Source: Deefgea piscis (GTDB lineage Bacteria; Pseudomonadota; Gammaproteobacteria; Burkholderiales; Chitinibacteraceae). Taken from it: a stretch of 64,000 nucleotides of DNA. Below the pieces are notes generated by a model, which ran no database searches, was not told the origin of the DNA, and worked only from the letters and a program-made list of their open reading frames with translations. How positions within the stretch are numbered: the stretch's first letter is position 1; each line of letters starts with the position of its first letter. The translations under genes and the position numbers were made by a program. Location: the NCBI RefSeq assembly GCF_013284055.1, contig NZ_CP054143.1:1612001-1676000 (forward strand), in the 5' to 3' direction. Positions 12,344 through 21,595 of the stretch are shown here, one piece after another.

Positions 12344-13262
12344 AGCGCCTTTGCCAATGATTGCCGACAGTGAGATGGCGTTGATCAATCAATTTTTGGA
12401 CGCTATTTGGCTCGGAGATGGTTTGGCGAGCAACACCATTGAAAGTTATCGTCGTGATTTACTGATTTGGGCTGAATGGCTCGCTAGTGAGCGTGAACAA
12501 CAACTATTAATTGCTGATCGAGATGCGATGCAGGCATTTTTAGCTCGGCAATCTCGCGATATGAAGGCCTCGACCTTAGCGCGGCGAATGGCCAGTTTGC
12601 GTAAGTTTTATCGGCAAGCCTTGCTCAATGGGCAAATTACAGTCGACCCCACCGCTGAATTAACCTCGCCACGTCGAGTTCGACCGTTACCTAAAGCCTT
12701 ACCTGAGGCGAGTATTACCGCGTTATTGGCAGCGCCAGACATCAATCTTGCCGCCGGTTTGCGTGATCGAGCCATGCTGGAGTTAATGTATGCCACTGGA
12801 TTACGTGTAACTGAGCTGGTTGAGTTATCGGTAAATCATCTTTTCCTACGTGAGAAATACATTCGGGTTATGAATGGTAAAGGCGGAAAACAGCGCTTAG
12901 TGCCCATTGGCGAGTGGGCGGCACAATGGCTCAGCCGTTACCTTACAGAGGCGCGTTTACTACTGCTCAAAAATGCCGCGCAAGCCACGTTGTTTTTAAA
13001 TCAACGTGGAGAGCCACTCACTCGACAAGGTTGCTGGTTTATTATTAAACAGTATGCAGTGCAGGCAAATATTCCGGCAGAGTTGCTCAGTCCGCATGTT
13101 TTAAGGCACGCATTTGCGACTCATTTACTTAACCATGGCGCTGATTTGCGGGTGGTACAAATGTTACTGGGCCATTCTGACATAACTACAACTCAAATTT
13201 ACACGCAGGTTGCGTCAACCAGATTGAAAACATTGCATCAAACTAACCACCCAAGAGGGTAA
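12333..13262 (+). CDS. xerD: Site-specific tyrosine recombinase XerD
   Basis: XerD with XerC resolves chromosome dimers at dif near the terminus. The 309-residue protein has the N-terminal SAM-like DNA-binding domain (residues 15-105) and the catalytic residues R158 (TGLRVTEL), H255 and R258 (SPHVLRHAFATHLL), H281 (LLGHSDITTT) and nucleophile Y290 (QIYTQV). Length and motif order are those of chromosomal XerD, not of an integron or phage integrase. The ATG at 12333 is preceded by AAGGGG and lies inside the 3' end of ogt. No dif site was recognised nearby. Confidence 0.93.
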   Translation: MANKAPLPMIADSEMALINQFLDAIWLGDGLASNTIESYRRDLLIWAEWLASEREQQLLIADRDAMQAFLARQSRDMKASTLARRMASLRKFYRQALLNGQITVDPTAELTSPRRVRPLPKALPEASITALLAAPDINLAAGLRDRAMLELMYATGLRVTELVELSVNHLFLREKYIRVMNGKGGKQRLVPIGEWAAQWLSRYLTEARLLLLKNAAQATLFLNQRGEPLTRQGCWFIIKQYAVQANIPAELLSPHVLRHAFATHLLNHGADLRVVQMLLGHSDITTTQIYTQVASTRLKTLHQTNHPRG

Positions 13263-13336
13263 ATGATTTAATATTTTATGCATATCAGATAATCTTTTGA
13301 TGTTGCCACTCAATGGCACTTACATTGGAGATTAAA

Positions 13337-14167
13337 ATGGATACAAGCTTGATTAGCAAATATCAAGATATCATCATGGGATATGTTGCTGAGTTTGGTG
13401 TAAAAATTATCGCCGGTATTGCTTTTTGGGTTATCGGTCGTTGGCTTATTGGCATGGTGGTGCGGTTTATTCAAGCTGGTTTAGTCCGGCAGAAAGTCGA
13501 TGCGACGGTTTTACGCTATGTGGGTTCTGCAGTGACCGTGTTGTTGAATGTGTTGTTAGTGATTGGCATTTTGGGTTACTTCGGCATTCAAACCACGACT
13601 TTTGCGGCTTTGCTTGCTGCTGTGGGTCTTGCTGTAGGTATGGCGTGGTCTGGGTTGTTGGCTAACTTTGCTGGCGGTGCATTTTTAATTGTATTGCGGC
13701 CTTTTAAAGTTGGAGACATGATCACTGCCGGTGGGGTAACGGGGGTAGTACATGAAGTTGGGCTATTTTCCTCAACGATTATGACACCAGATAATGTGCT
13801 GACTTTTGTTGGTAATAATAAAATCTTTACGGATAATATTCAGAACTACACCGCAACTAAATATCGCCGAGTTGATTTAAAAGCCCAGCTTTCTGGTGCC
13901 GCTGATGCTGAAAAAGCAATTGCCTTACTGAAAGAGGCGATTGCGAAGATTCCGAATGTAATGGTTGAGCCAGGTGTTGAGGTTGAAGTGCTTGAGTTTC
14001 AATTGGTTGGCCCAGTTCTTGCCGTGCGCCCATATTGCCATAATGATCATTACTGGCAAGTTTACTTCCAAGCGAATAAGGCGATTTTAGATACCTTAGC
14101 GACATTCCCAGCGCCGACGCCATCGCATCTGGTGGTAGTTCAACAAAAAGAAAATACGGCACAATAA
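13337..14167 (+). CDS. mscS: Small-conductance mechanosensitive channel, MscS family
   Basis: This 276-residue protein has three transmembrane helices (about residues 18-40, 60-82 and 85-120) and the glycine/alanine-rich pore helix GLAVGMAWSGLLANFAGGAF, then the conserved FKVGDMI beta-domain and an alpha/beta C-terminal domain. Length and order match E. coli MscS. The ATG at 13337 follows GGAG by eight bases; an upstream in-frame ATG at 13313 lacks a site. It is a second MscS-type channel in the window, distinct from the longer one at 7.6 kb. It ends in a shared bidirectional terminator facing clpA. Confidence 0.9.
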   Translation: MDTSLISKYQDIIMGYVAEFGVKIIAGIAFWVIGRWLIGMVVRFIQAGLVRQKVDATVLRYVGSAVTVLLNVLLVIGILGYFGIQTTTFAALLAAVGLAVGMAWSGLLANFAGGAFLIVLRPFKVGDMITAGGVTGVVHEVGLFSSTIMTPDNVLTFVGNNKIFTDNIQNYTATKYRRVDLKAQLSGAADAEKAIALLKEAIAKIPNVMVEPGVEVEVLEFQLVGPVLAVRPYCHNDHYWQVYFQANKAILDTLATFPAPTPSHLVVVQQKENTAQ

Positions 14168-14187
14168 AACATTTTGCTACGACATAA

Positions 14188-14225
14188 TAAAAAACCCCGC
14201 AGACTTTAATTCTGCGGGGTTTTTA
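14188..14225. terminator. Bidirectional terminator between mscS and clpA
   Basis: AAAAACCCCGCAGA and TCTGCGGGGTTTTT form a strong stem with a short loop. A-runs and T-runs on both sides serve both converging genes. Confidence 0.9.
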
Positions 14226-14243
14226 TTGCATGAGGGTAGGGTA

Positions 14244-16508
14244 TTAAGCCGAAACCTTTTCTAGCTCTGGTAGATTGAGCAATACCTTACCTTCATTATC
14301 AATATCGATGGTGACTTCGCCACCGCCAGCTAAACGTCCAAATAACAACTCATCTGCAAGCGCTTTGCGAATGGTATCTTGAATCAACCTAGCCATTGGG
14401 CGGGCGCCCATTTGCGGGTCAAAACCGTGTTTGGCTAGATAGTCTTTAAGAGCATCGGTGAAATGCGCTTCGACTTTTTTCTCGTGCAATTGTGCTTCGA
14501 GTTGCATGAGAAATTTGTCGACAACTTGCAAAATAATGCTATGCGTTAATGAAGCAAAAGGAATGATGGCATCAATACGATTCCGGAACTCTGGCGTAAA
14601 TAGGCGCTTTATTTCCTGCATTTCATCGCCAGCTTCTTTTTTATTGGTAAAGCCAATCGTTGATTTACCCAACATTTCGGCACCGGCATTGGTGGTCATA
14701 ATAATGACGACATTCCGAAAATCGGCTTTACGACCATTATTGTCGGTGAGCGTGCCATGATCCATCACTTGCAATAAAACGTTATAAATATCCGGATGCG
14801 CTTTTTCGATTTCATCCAGCAATAAGATCGAGTATGGATGTTTATTCACGGCCTCGGTGAGTAAACCACCTTGCTCATAGCCAACATATCCCGGTGGCGC
14901 GCCGATTAAACGGCTAACGGCGTGCCGTTCCATATATTCAGACATGTCAAAACGAATCAGCTCGATGCCCATCGTATAGGCCAATTGACGGGCAACCTCA
15001 GTCTTACCAACGCCGGTTGGTCCAGAAAATAAGAATGAGCCGATGGGTTTTAGCGGATTACCTAAGCCAGCTCTGGCCATTTTGATTGATGTGGCGAGCA
15101 CTTCAATCGCTTTTTCTTGGCCAAAAACGACATTACGTAAATCACGCTCGAGCGTTTTCAGCGTGTCTTTATCATTGCTTGAGACTGATTTAGGCGGAAT
15201 TCGGGCAATTTTAGCAATAATGTCTTCGATTTCACCTTTGCCAATGGTTTTCTTTTGTTTTGAACGCGGCAATATTTTTTGCGCAGCGCCTGCCTCATCA
15301 ATCACATCAATGGCTTTATCCGGCAAATGACGATCATTGATGTATTTTGCAGACAATTCTGCCGCAGTGCTGAGCGCCGCTTGGGTGTATTTCACGCCAT
15401 GGTGCTGTTCAAATTTATCTTTCAAACCTTTTAAAATTTCAATGGTTTGCTCAATACTCGGTTCAACCACATCGATTTTTTGGAAGCGACGCGATAGCGC
15501 ATTATCTTTTTCAAAAATACCGCGATATTCGTTGTAGGTGGTGGCGCCAATGCATTTTAAAGTGCCATTGGATAACGCCGGTTTCAGTAGGTTTGAGGCG
15601 TCAAGTGTGCCACCAGAAGCCGCTCCAGCACCAACCAGCGTATGAATTTCATCAATAAATAAAATGGCATTGCGCTCGTCAGCCAATTGTTTAATCACGG
15701 CTTTGAGGCGTTGCTCAAAATCACCACGATATTTTGTGCCTGCTAAGAGTGCCCCCATATCCAGCGTATATACAGTGGCATCAGCCAGAATATCCGGGAC
15801 TTGTCCTTCGACGATACAACGCGCCAAGCCATCGGCAATAGCGGTTTTTCCTACACCCGCTTCGCCGACTAAGAGTGGGTTATTTTTGCGGCGACGGCAT
15901 AAAGTTTGAATCACTCGTTCAAGCTCAGCATCGCGACCAATGAGCGGATCTATTTTTCCAGCCAGAGCCTGCTCATTCATATTCTGGGTGTAGCTTTCTA
16001 ATGCGCCGCCAGGCGTGGCCTCTGTTTCTCCATCCTCATTGGGCTCGGCGCGAGGGGTTGCTGGTTGGCTACTGGCTGATTTACTAATGCCATGGGCGAT
16101 GTAATTGACCACATCAAGCCGCGTAATGCCTTGCTGATGTAAAAAATACACCGCGTGACTGTCTTTTTCGCCAAAAATAGCCACTAGCACATTTGCACCA
16201 GTGACTTCTTTTTTGCCTGAGGATTGAACGTGCAAAATAGCGCGCTGAATCACACGTTGAAAGCCGATTGTGGGCTGGGTTTCAACTTCATTACTGCCTG
16301 AGACCACGGGCGTATGCTCAGTGACAAAATCCCCAAGCTGGCGGCGTAGTTCTTCTAGGTTGGCGCCACACGCTTTAATAACGTCAATGGCTGAAGGATT
16401 GTCGAGTAGAGCTAGCAATAAATGCTCCACAGTAATGTACTCGTGGCGCTTTTGTCTGGCATCCATAAACGCCATGTGCAGACTAACTTCAAGTTCTTGG
16501 GCGATCAT
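14244..16508 (-). CDS. clpA: ATP-dependent Clp protease ATP-binding subunit ClpA
   Basis: ClpA is the AAA+ unfoldase that feeds substrates to ClpP. The 754-residue protein has the N-terminal double Clp repeat (about 1-140), a first AAA+ module with GEAGVGKT (about residue 208) and [12 protein letters not shown], and a second with GPTGVGKT (about 490), [13 protein letters not shown] and sensor ARPMARLIQ near the C terminus. It has no ClpB middle coiled coil, which distinguishes it from ClpB. The ATG at 16508 follows GGAGG and overlaps the clpS stop by four bases. clpP is not in the window. Confidence 0.96.
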   Translation of the reverse strand: MIAQELEVSLHMAFMDARQKRHEYITVEHLLLALLDNPSAIDVIKACGANLEELRRQLGDFVTEHTPVVSGSNEVETQPTIGFQRVIQRAILHVQSSGKKEVTGANVLVAIFGEKDSHAVYFLHQQGITRLDVVNYIAHGISKSASSQPATPRAEPNEDGETEATPGGALESYTQNMNEQALAGKIDPLIGRDAELERVIQTLCRRRKNNPLLVGEAGVGKTAIADGLARCIVEGQVPDILADATVYTLDMGALLAGTKYRGDFEQRLKAVIKQLADERNAILFIDEIHTLVGAGAASGGTLDASNLLKPALSNGTLKCIGATTYNEYRGIFEKDNALSRRFQKIDVVEPSIEQTIEILKGLKDKFEQHHGVKYTQAALSTAAELSAKYINDRHLPDKAIDVIDEAGAAQKILPRSKQKKTIGKGEIEDIIAKIARIPPKSVSSNDKDTLKTLERDLRNVVFGQEKAIEVLATSIKMARAGLGNPLKPIGSFLFSGPTGVGKTEVARQLAYTMGIELIRFDMSEYMERHAVSRLIGAPPGYVGYEQGGLLTEAVNKHPYSILLLDEIEKAHPDIYNVLLQVMDHGTLTDNNGRKADFRNVVIIMTTNAGAEMLGKSTIGFTNKKEAGDEMQEIKRLFTPEFRNRIDAIIPFASLTHSIILQVVDKFLMQLEAQLHEKKVEAHFTDALKDYLAKHGFDPQMGARPMARLIQDTIRKALADELLFGRLAGGGEVTIDIDNEGKVLLNLPELEKVSA

Positions 16509-16816
16509 TGACTCACCTCCATAATGCATTGCAACGGATGCTGATGCGCCCGAGCATACTGTGTAACTTCAGCTACTTTCGTTGCCGCGATATCTTGAGG
16601 ATAAACCCCACAAATACCACGACCCTCAGTGTGGACTTTCAGCATTATTTGATTGGCCTTTTCGCTTGGCATTGCAAAAAAATGCTGTAACACATCAATC
16701 ACGAAATCCATTGGAGTGTAATCGTCATTGAGCAACACCACTTGCCACATCGGTGGTGGTGCAGTTCGAACTGCTGCGTCTTTGAGTTCGGTATCGTTCT
16801 GATGCTGGATCGCCAT
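16505..16816 (-). CDS. clpS: ClpA adaptor protein ClpS
   Basis: ClpS is the N-degron adaptor that binds the ClpA N-domain and delivers N-end-rule substrates. The 103-residue protein has the core [26 protein letters not shown] (from about residue 22) with the DDYTPM substrate pocket, and [22 protein letters not shown]. It overlaps clpA by four bases, the usual operon. A cold-shock gene lies divergently upstream, the same synteny as clpS-cspD in E. coli. Confidence 0.96.
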   Translation of the reverse strand: MAIQHQNDTELKDAAVRTAPPPMWQVVLLNDDYTPMDFVIDVLQHFFAMPSEKANQIMLKVHTEGRGICGVYPQDIAATKVAEVTQYARAHQHPLQCIMEVSQ

Positions 16817-16980
16817 TGTTTTATCTTAGTCCCTATTCAATCTTTATTTTGGCGCTCACCACGATTTTTTCAAGCGTGAATGCAATACCACAGTGTGCCG
16901 CGTATCTATTATTTATGCTTGACCTTATATGTCAAAGTGGCGTAAAAAGTTATACATGTTTGTTTTGGGATGCCCACGAC

Positions 16981-17002
16981 AAACCGGTTTACCGGTTTTG
17001 TA
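16981..17002. repeat. Palindrome in the cold-shock gene leader
   Basis: AAACCGGTTTACCGGTTT (16981-16998) is a perfect 8-base inverted repeat around TT, extended by flanking ACA/TGT to about 17002. It is followed at once by the small inverted repeat GTAC-TTTA-GTAC. It lies 55-75 bases before the cold-shock ATG and could be an RNA hairpin or an operator. Confidence 0.5.
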
Positions 17003-17055
17003 CTTTAGTACGATCGGCAATTTATTTTATTTTTGTTATTCAGGATGTCCTCAAC

Positions 17056-17259
17056 ATGGCATTAGGTACTGTTAAGTGGTTCAATGATTCTAAAGGCTTT
17101 GGCTTTATTACTCCAGACGAAGGCGGCGAAGATCTTTTCGCTCACTTCTCTGCGATCAACATGCCAGGCTTCAAAACATTGAAAGAAGGCCAACGTGTCT
17201 CTTTCGATATCACTCAAGGTCAGAAAGGCAAGCAAGCTGGTAACATCCAAGCTGCTTAA
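17056..17259 (+). CDS. Cold-shock domain protein (CspA family)
   Basis: This 67-residue single-stranded nucleic-acid-binding OB-fold protein has RNP1 KGFGFITP (about 13-20) and RNP2 DLFAHFSAI (about 26-34). Such proteins act as RNA chaperones and transcription antiterminators. The ATG at 17056 gives the normal CspA length. A longer in-frame extension upstream belongs to the untranslated leader. The leader after clpS is about 240 bases, typical of csp genes with cold-responsive 5' regions. Which csp paralogue it is cannot be decided; synteny with clpS suggests a CspD-like position, although its length is CspA-like. Confidence 0.93.
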   Translation: MALGTVKWFNDSKGFGFITPDEGGEDLFAHFSAINMPGFKTLKEGQRVSFDITQGQKGKQAGNIQAA

Positions 17260-17280
17260 TTTTCGCTTTAAGTGAAAAAC

Positions 17281-17306
17281 AAAAACCCGCCTCGGCGGGT
17301 TTTTTG
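17281..17306 (+). terminator. Terminator of the cold-shock gene
   Basis: The stem AAACCCGCC / GGCGGGTTT is followed by a T run, 22 bases after the stop. Confidence 0.9.
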
Positions 17307-17341
17307 TTGTGGTGATACTAAAATATGATGCATAAACGTAA

Positions 17342-17367
17342 AAAACCCCTGCCATTGGCAGGGGTTT
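17342..17367 (-). terminator. Terminator of icd
   Basis: AAACCCCTGCC and GGCAGGGGTTT form a stem. Read on the minus strand it is followed by TTTTTT. It lies 23 bases beyond the icd stop. Confidence 0.88.
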
Positions 17368-17389
17368 GAATGTCAAACACGCATTGTTT

Positions 17390-18613
17390 TTACATGCGAG
17401 CGATCATGGCTTTACCAAAAGCTGAGCAAGATACTTCTTCTGCATCGTCCATCAAACGAGCGAAGTCATAAGTTACTTGCTTGTCGGCAATGGCTTTGCC
17501 CATTGCTTCGATGATTTTGTCAGCAGCTTCAGTCCAGCCCATATGACGCAACATCATTTCAGCCGACAAGATGATTGAACCTGGGTTCACTTTATCTTGG
17601 CCTGCGTATTTTGGTGCCGTGCCGTGAGTGGCTTCAAAGCAAGCGATGTTGTCAGACAAGTTTGCGCCTGGTGCGATACCGATACCGCCAACTTCTGCTG
17701 CCAAGGCATCAGAAATGTAGTCGCCGTTTAGATTCAATGTGGCAATCACATCGTAATCTGCTGGACGCAACAAGATTTGTTGCAAGAATGCATCAGCGAT
17801 CACGTCTTTGATGACGATGCCGTTTGGTAGTTGCATCCATGGGCCACCGTCGATCTCAACAGCGCCGAATTCATTGCGCGCTAATTCATAGCCCCAAGTA
17901 CGGAACATGCCTTCGGTAAACTTCATGATGTTACCTTTGTGAACCAAGGTAACACTGCGACGGTTGTTGTCGATAGCGTATTGGATTGCTTTGCGAACTA
18001 GACGCTCAGTACCTTCTTTCGATACCGGTTTGATACCGATCGATGAAGTTTCTGGGAAACGGATTTTAGTTACGCCCATTTCTTTTTGTAAGAATTCGAT
18101 AACTTTTTTCGCGCCTTCAGATTCAGCATCCCATTCGATACCGGCGTAGATGTCTTCGGTGTTTTCACGGAAGATGGTCATATCAACGCGTTCTGGGTGT
18201 TTCACTGGCGATGGTACGCCTTGGAAGTAGCGCACTGGGCGTAAGCAAACGTAAAGATCCAAGTTTTGACGCAATGCCACGTTCAATGAACGGATGCCGC
18301 CGCCAACTGGTGTTGCCAATGGGCCTTTAATTGAAACCACGTATTCTTTTAATGCATCGAGGGTTTCTTGTGGCAGATATGAGCCATCAGCGTACAATTT
18401 AGAGGCTTTCTCGCCGCAATAGATTTCCATCCAGTGGATTTTACGGTCGTCGCCGTAGCACTTTTTCACAGCGGCATCGACAACATCGATCATTACTGGG
18501 GTGATATCCACGCCAATACCATCACCTTCGATAAATGGGATGATAGGATTGTTTGGCGTTGCTAGGTTAGGAACGATCTTTTCGCCCCCTTGTGGGACTT
18601 TGATTAGACTCAT
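17390..18613 (-). CDS. icd: NADP-dependent isocitrate dehydrogenase
   Basis: This TCA-cycle enzyme converts isocitrate to 2-oxoglutarate with reduction of NADP. The 407-residue product matches the E. coli-type dimeric enzyme: [16 protein letters not shown] near the N terminus, [27 protein letters not shown] with the phosphorylatable substrate Ser, IVHKGN-like [21 protein letters not shown] and the NADP site [11 protein letters not shown]. The ATG at 18613 follows AGGTG by seven bases; an upstream GTG (18622) is less likely. Monocistronic with its own terminator; divergent from the rluE-like gene. Confidence 0.96.
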   Translation of the reverse strand: MSLIKVPQGGEKIVPNLATPNNPIIPFIEGDGIGVDITPVMIDVVDAAVKKCYGDDRKIHWMEIYCGEKASKLYADGSYLPQETLDALKEYVVSIKGPLATPVGGGIRSLNVALRQNLDLYVCLRPVRYFQGVPSPVKHPERVDMTIFRENTEDIYAGIEWDAESEGAKKVIEFLQKEMGVTKIRFPETSSIGIKPVSKEGTERLVRKAIQYAIDNNRRSVTLVHKGNIMKFTEGMFRTWGYELARNEFGAVEIDGGPWMQLPNGIVIKDVIADAFLQQILLRPADYDVIATLNLNGDYISDALAAEVGGIGIAPGANLSDNIACFEATHGTAPKYAGQDKVNPGSIILSAEMMLRHMGWTEAADKIIEAMGKAIADKQVTYDFARLMDDAEEVSCSAFGKAMIARM

Positions 18614-18744
18614 CGGGCACACCTGTGAATTCAGTGGTTGAAAACGTTCACCGCAAGCTTATTAAAATTTTTGTCGCGGTAAAAACCGAACTATTATCAC
18701 AGGTTTATCGCCATTCTGCCAAGATTTACTAGACAATTGTTGCC

Positions 18745-19368
18745 ATGCCTAAATTGATTTTATTTAACAAGCCTTACGGTGTTATTTGCCAGTTTTCACC
18801 GAGCCCACCACATCAATGTTTGGCTGATTATGTTTCCGTGAAAGCTGTCTATCCTGCAGGTCGTTTAGATACCGACTCAGAAGGATTGCTGTTGCTTACG
18901 GGAGATGGTGCTTTACAGCACAAAATTACCGACCCGAAGCATAAACTCGTCAAAACCTATTGGGTGCAAGTTGAAGGCATCCCCGATGATGCTGCACTGG
19001 CGGCATTGCGCGCGGGTGGTTTGGATTTGGGAGATTTCAAAACACTCCCTGCCGAGGCACGTCTGATCGAGCAACCCGAAATCATCTGGCCGCGCGTGCC
19101 GCCGATTCGTGAGCGCGCCGCAATTCCGACGTCGTGGCTAGAAATTAAAATTTCAGAAGGAAAAAATCGTCAAGTACGGCGGATGACTGCGAAAGTAGGG
19201 TATCCAACGCTGCGTCTTATTCGTTATGCGATAGGGGCTTATACCCTTGATAATATTGAATTGGGCCAGTGGGTAGAAATGAGCGTGCCTGCTGTTCATA
19301 TGCCAACACCTAAACCGGCAGGCAAACCGAAACAACGCGGCCGTCGTGGCCCGAATAAGGTGCGCTAA
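18745..19368 (+). CDS. rluE: 23S rRNA pseudouridine synthase, RluE type
   Basis: This 207-residue RsuA-family pseudouridine synthase lacks the N-terminal S4 domain, as RluE does. The catalytic segment PAGRLDTDSEGLLLLT has the essential aspartate D42, and SEGKNRQVRRMTAKVGYPTLRLIRYAIG is the family's C-terminal motif. RluE modifies U2457 of 23S rRNA in E. coli; the same target is inferred. The ATG at 18745 comes 131 bases after the icd start on the other strand. The C terminus is a basic tail (GKPKQRGRRGPNKVR). Confidence 0.85.
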   Translation: MPKLILFNKPYGVICQFSPSPPHQCLADYVSVKAVYPAGRLDTDSEGLLLLTGDGALQHKITDPKHKLVKTYWVQVEGIPDDAALAALRAGGLDLGDFKTLPAEARLIEQPEIIWPRVPPIRERAAIPTSWLEIKISEGKNRQVRRMTAKVGYPTLRLIRYAIGAYTLDNIELGQWVEMSVPAVHMPTPKPAGKPKQRGRRGPNKVR

Positions 19369-19389
19369 TGCTGCAGAAAGAAATCTTGC

Positions 19390-19509
19390 GCCGTAGAGGC
19401 GCAGAGACGCAGAGCAAAAGCCAGCTGGGTATGTGTTTCTGCATTGTCTGGTCTATTCCATATGACATTGGTATGTCTGTCTTGCTCCGCGCCTCTGCGT
19501 CTCTGCGGC
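19390..19509. repeat. Inverted repeat of CGCAGAGACGCAGAG type
   Basis: Two 26-base arms, 19390-19415 and 19484-19509, are reverse complements at 22 of 26 positions and enclose 68 bases. The core is CGCAGAGACGCAGAG on one side and CTCTGCGTCTCTGCGG on the other. It fills the gap between the two pseudouridine synthase genes. Very similar sequence occurs dispersed in many environmental bacterial genomes, so I treat it as a mobile palindromic repeat, not a terminator (no T run). Confidence 0.65.
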
Positions 19510-19533
19510 GAATTTTCAATGCGAGGCCAATCA

Positions 19534-20454
19534 ATGGCTAAACCTATCGCCCCGATTCCGCATAAAGACGGCATCGCGCCGAGTTTTGTTGGTTTGCCAC
19601 AAGGCGACTGGCCGCTGGTGCTGGACTTTTTGATTGTGCGTTTTCCCCATGTTGCGGCGGCGGATATTCGTGGTCGTTTGCTGCGCGGCGAAGTCGTCGA
19701 TGAAGCTGGCACGCCGTATGCTGTCGACTCACCGTACCGCGCCGGTACGGTGCTGTGGTATTACCGCCCGCAGCCCGAACCGCTCACTGTGCCGTTTACT
19801 GAGACGATTTTGTATCAAGACGAGATTTTACTGGTGGTTGATAAGCCGCACTTTCTGCCCGTGACGCCGGTTGGGCGCTACGCGCTAGAAAATCTGCAAA
19901 CGCGCTTGCGCCAGCGTTTGGATAATCCTGAAATTACGACGTTGCATCGGCTGGATAAAGAAACCGCTGGCGTAATTTTGTTTTGCCAACAGCCCGCGCA
20001 TCGCCATGCTTATCACGCGCTATTTGAATCGCGGCAAGTGCAAAAAACCTATGAAGCCATTGCTGGATTTCGCCGTGATTTAGTTTTGCCCTACGTGCAT
20101 CACAGCCGCATCGAAAATCGCGATGATGCGTTTACTGTGCAGGAAGTGGCGGGCGCGCCTAATAGTGAAACGGCAATTGAGCTGATTGAACAACGTGGCG
20201 AATATGCGCATTACCGCCTTGCACCCCATACTGGGCGCAAACATCAGTTGCGGGTGCATCTGGCGGGTTTGGGGATTCCGATTGTCAATGATGCGTGGTA
20301 TCCCGAGCTGATGCCCGATAAAGGCAACGATTTCTCGTCGCCGCTGCAATTGTTGGCCAGAACGATTGAATTTATCGACCCTGTTACGGGGGAGGCGCGG
20401 CAGTTTAGTAGTCAGCGCGCCTTAGCTTGGCCCGAGCCATCCACGATGAGCTAG
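19534..20454 (+). CDS. RluA-family RNA pseudouridine synthase
   Basis: This 306-residue protein has an N-terminal S4-like segment (about residues 25-75), then the RluA core EILLVVDKPHFLPVTP (97-112), the catalytic HRLDKETAGVILF with D141, and YRLAPHTGRKHQLRVHLAGLGIPIVND. Such enzymes isomerise uridine in rRNA or tRNA; the target base cannot be read. The ATG at 19534 starts just after the inverted repeat. ORF extension to an upstream TTG runs through the repeat and is unlikely. The coding sequence is more GC-rich than rluE before it. Confidence 0.85.
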   Translation: MAKPIAPIPHKDGIAPSFVGLPQGDWPLVLDFLIVRFPHVAAADIRGRLLRGEVVDEAGTPYAVDSPYRAGTVLWYYRPQPEPLTVPFTETILYQDEILLVVDKPHFLPVTPVGRYALENLQTRLRQRLDNPEITTLHRLDKETAGVILFCQQPAHRHAYHALFESRQVQKTYEAIAGFRRDLVLPYVHHSRIENRDDAFTVQEVAGAPNSETAIELIEQRGEYAHYRLAPHTGRKHQLRVHLAGLGIPIVNDAWYPELMPDKGNDFSSPLQLLARTIEFIDPVTGEARQFSSQRALAWPEPSTMS

Positions 20455-20487
20455 GGCTCGATTGAGCATCCAATAGACGCTCAGGTT

Positions 20488-21111
20488 TTAACTGTTTTTC
20501 AAATAGCGATACAAAGTCGGTTCGGAAATTTCGAGGATCTGGGCGGTTTTGGCAACAAAACCGCGAATCGAAAACAAACCTCGCTGCTCTAAATCTTTAA
20601 CCACCTGCGATTTTTCTTCGGCAGACATCCTTGCTGGGGCGATTGGATATTGCTCCAGTACGCTTTGCAAAATATCTTGACCAACATCATCGACCGACAT
20701 CGAGAGTGATTCTTGATGAGTTTGTTCTGGCTCATTGGGAAGCAATTTACGGATTGATTCTTGTAAGTCGAGCAATCTTTTATCGTCGGTATTGATGCAC
20801 AGCATCGCGGCGGGTTCTCCGTCTTCACCATTAATGATCAGTGTTGAAGATCGCAGTAATACGCCACGATGGGTTTTGCTACGGTAATTGAGCTTATAGC
20901 TAACGCCGTCTGATTGGCGATACTCTTGCACCATACGTAAAGCGAGATCGGTGGCGGGCGCACCAACTTGACGCCCTGAGAGATGGCCGTTGCTAATCGC
21001 CGCCAAGGAGGCGTTGATATTGGAAAGGTCATGCACGACGACCTCAGAGTCTTCACCTAAAACACCGGCAATGAAGTTAACCAGTAACTCGGCATCAATC
21101 TGTATTTTCAT
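20488..21111 (-). CDS. YheO/DauR-like transcriptional regulator (PAS-like plus HTH)
   Basis: This 207-residue protein has the YheO-type PAS-like domain (about residues 1-115; GEDSEVVVHDLSNINASLAAISNGHLSGRQVGAP) and a C-terminal helix-turn-helix (FVAKTAQILEISEPTLYRYLKN). In Pseudomonas, DauR of this family represses D-arginine catabolism; other members control amino-acid or sulfur metabolism. It is divergent from the TcyP-like symporter gene with 484 bases between them, so control of that gene and of the flavoprotein beyond is a reasonable inference. Ligand unknown. Confidence 0.82.
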   Translation of the reverse strand: MKIQIDAELLVNFIAGVLGEDSEVVVHDLSNINASLAAISNGHLSGRQVGAPATDLALRMVQEYRQSDGVSYKLNYRSKTHRGVLLRSSTLIINGEDGEPAAMLCINTDDKRLLDLQESIRKLLPNEPEQTHQESLSMSVDDVGQDILQSVLEQYPIAPARMSAEEKSQVVKDLEQRGLFSIRGFVAKTAQILEISEPTLYRYLKNS

Positions 21112-21595
21112 GGCGTAAGTGACTAAATGAAATTTATCTTGTTAAGATTCTAACAATCTTTTTAATAAAAAACCAATCAAAACAATGTCTTTGAGTTACT
21201 TGCTCTTTGTGATTTTTGCTTTGAGTTAAGGCGAATTGCTGCTTTTTTACCTAGAAATCAATGGTTTTCCCTGCTCTATTAGTGAGATGATATCGCGATA
21301 CTCAAGTCCACGATCTGGTGTAATAATAAATTATCGTCATGAATGTTTTTTTTCAGAAACGGACCTAGACTTGATTTGGGTCAAGTGAATACCGCGCCAA
21401 TCCCTTTATCTTGATGCTAGGGAACTGATTGGGGGCATGTAAACCACAAAATTACATGGTGCTAAAGATTGTTTGGTTGGGTAATGAAAGCCTCATAGAC
21501 TCAATGCCTTGCCATAAACAACATGCTCGATTTCCGACATTCAGATAATGATGAATTAAAAAACGCTTTAATTTTTGTAAAAAGAGGCACTAACA
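21112..21595. other. Regulatory intergenic region between the YheO-like regulator and tcyP
   Basis: This 484-base gap has no gene. It is AT-rich and contains an FNR/ANR-type site with a matching -10 (21371-21412) on the tcyP side, about 215 bases before the tcyP ATG, giving a long leader of about 175 bases. No other clear operator repeat was recognised. Confidence 0.6.
21370..21412 (+). promoter_or_regulatory. FNR/ANR box with class II-type promoter
   Basis: CTTGATTTGGGTCAAG (21370-21385) matches the FNR/ANR consensus TTGAT-N4-ATCAA in 9 of 10 positions. A TATCTT -10-like element lies at 21407-21412. A start near 21419 would put the site centre at -41.5, the class II activator position. This predicts induction of the tcyP-like gene under low oxygen. 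Confidence 0.6.

Noticed and set aside
12333-13262. XerD as evidence of an integrated element
   Set aside because: Length, motifs and neighbours are those of the housekeeping recombinase; no att-like repeats or phage genes are nearby.
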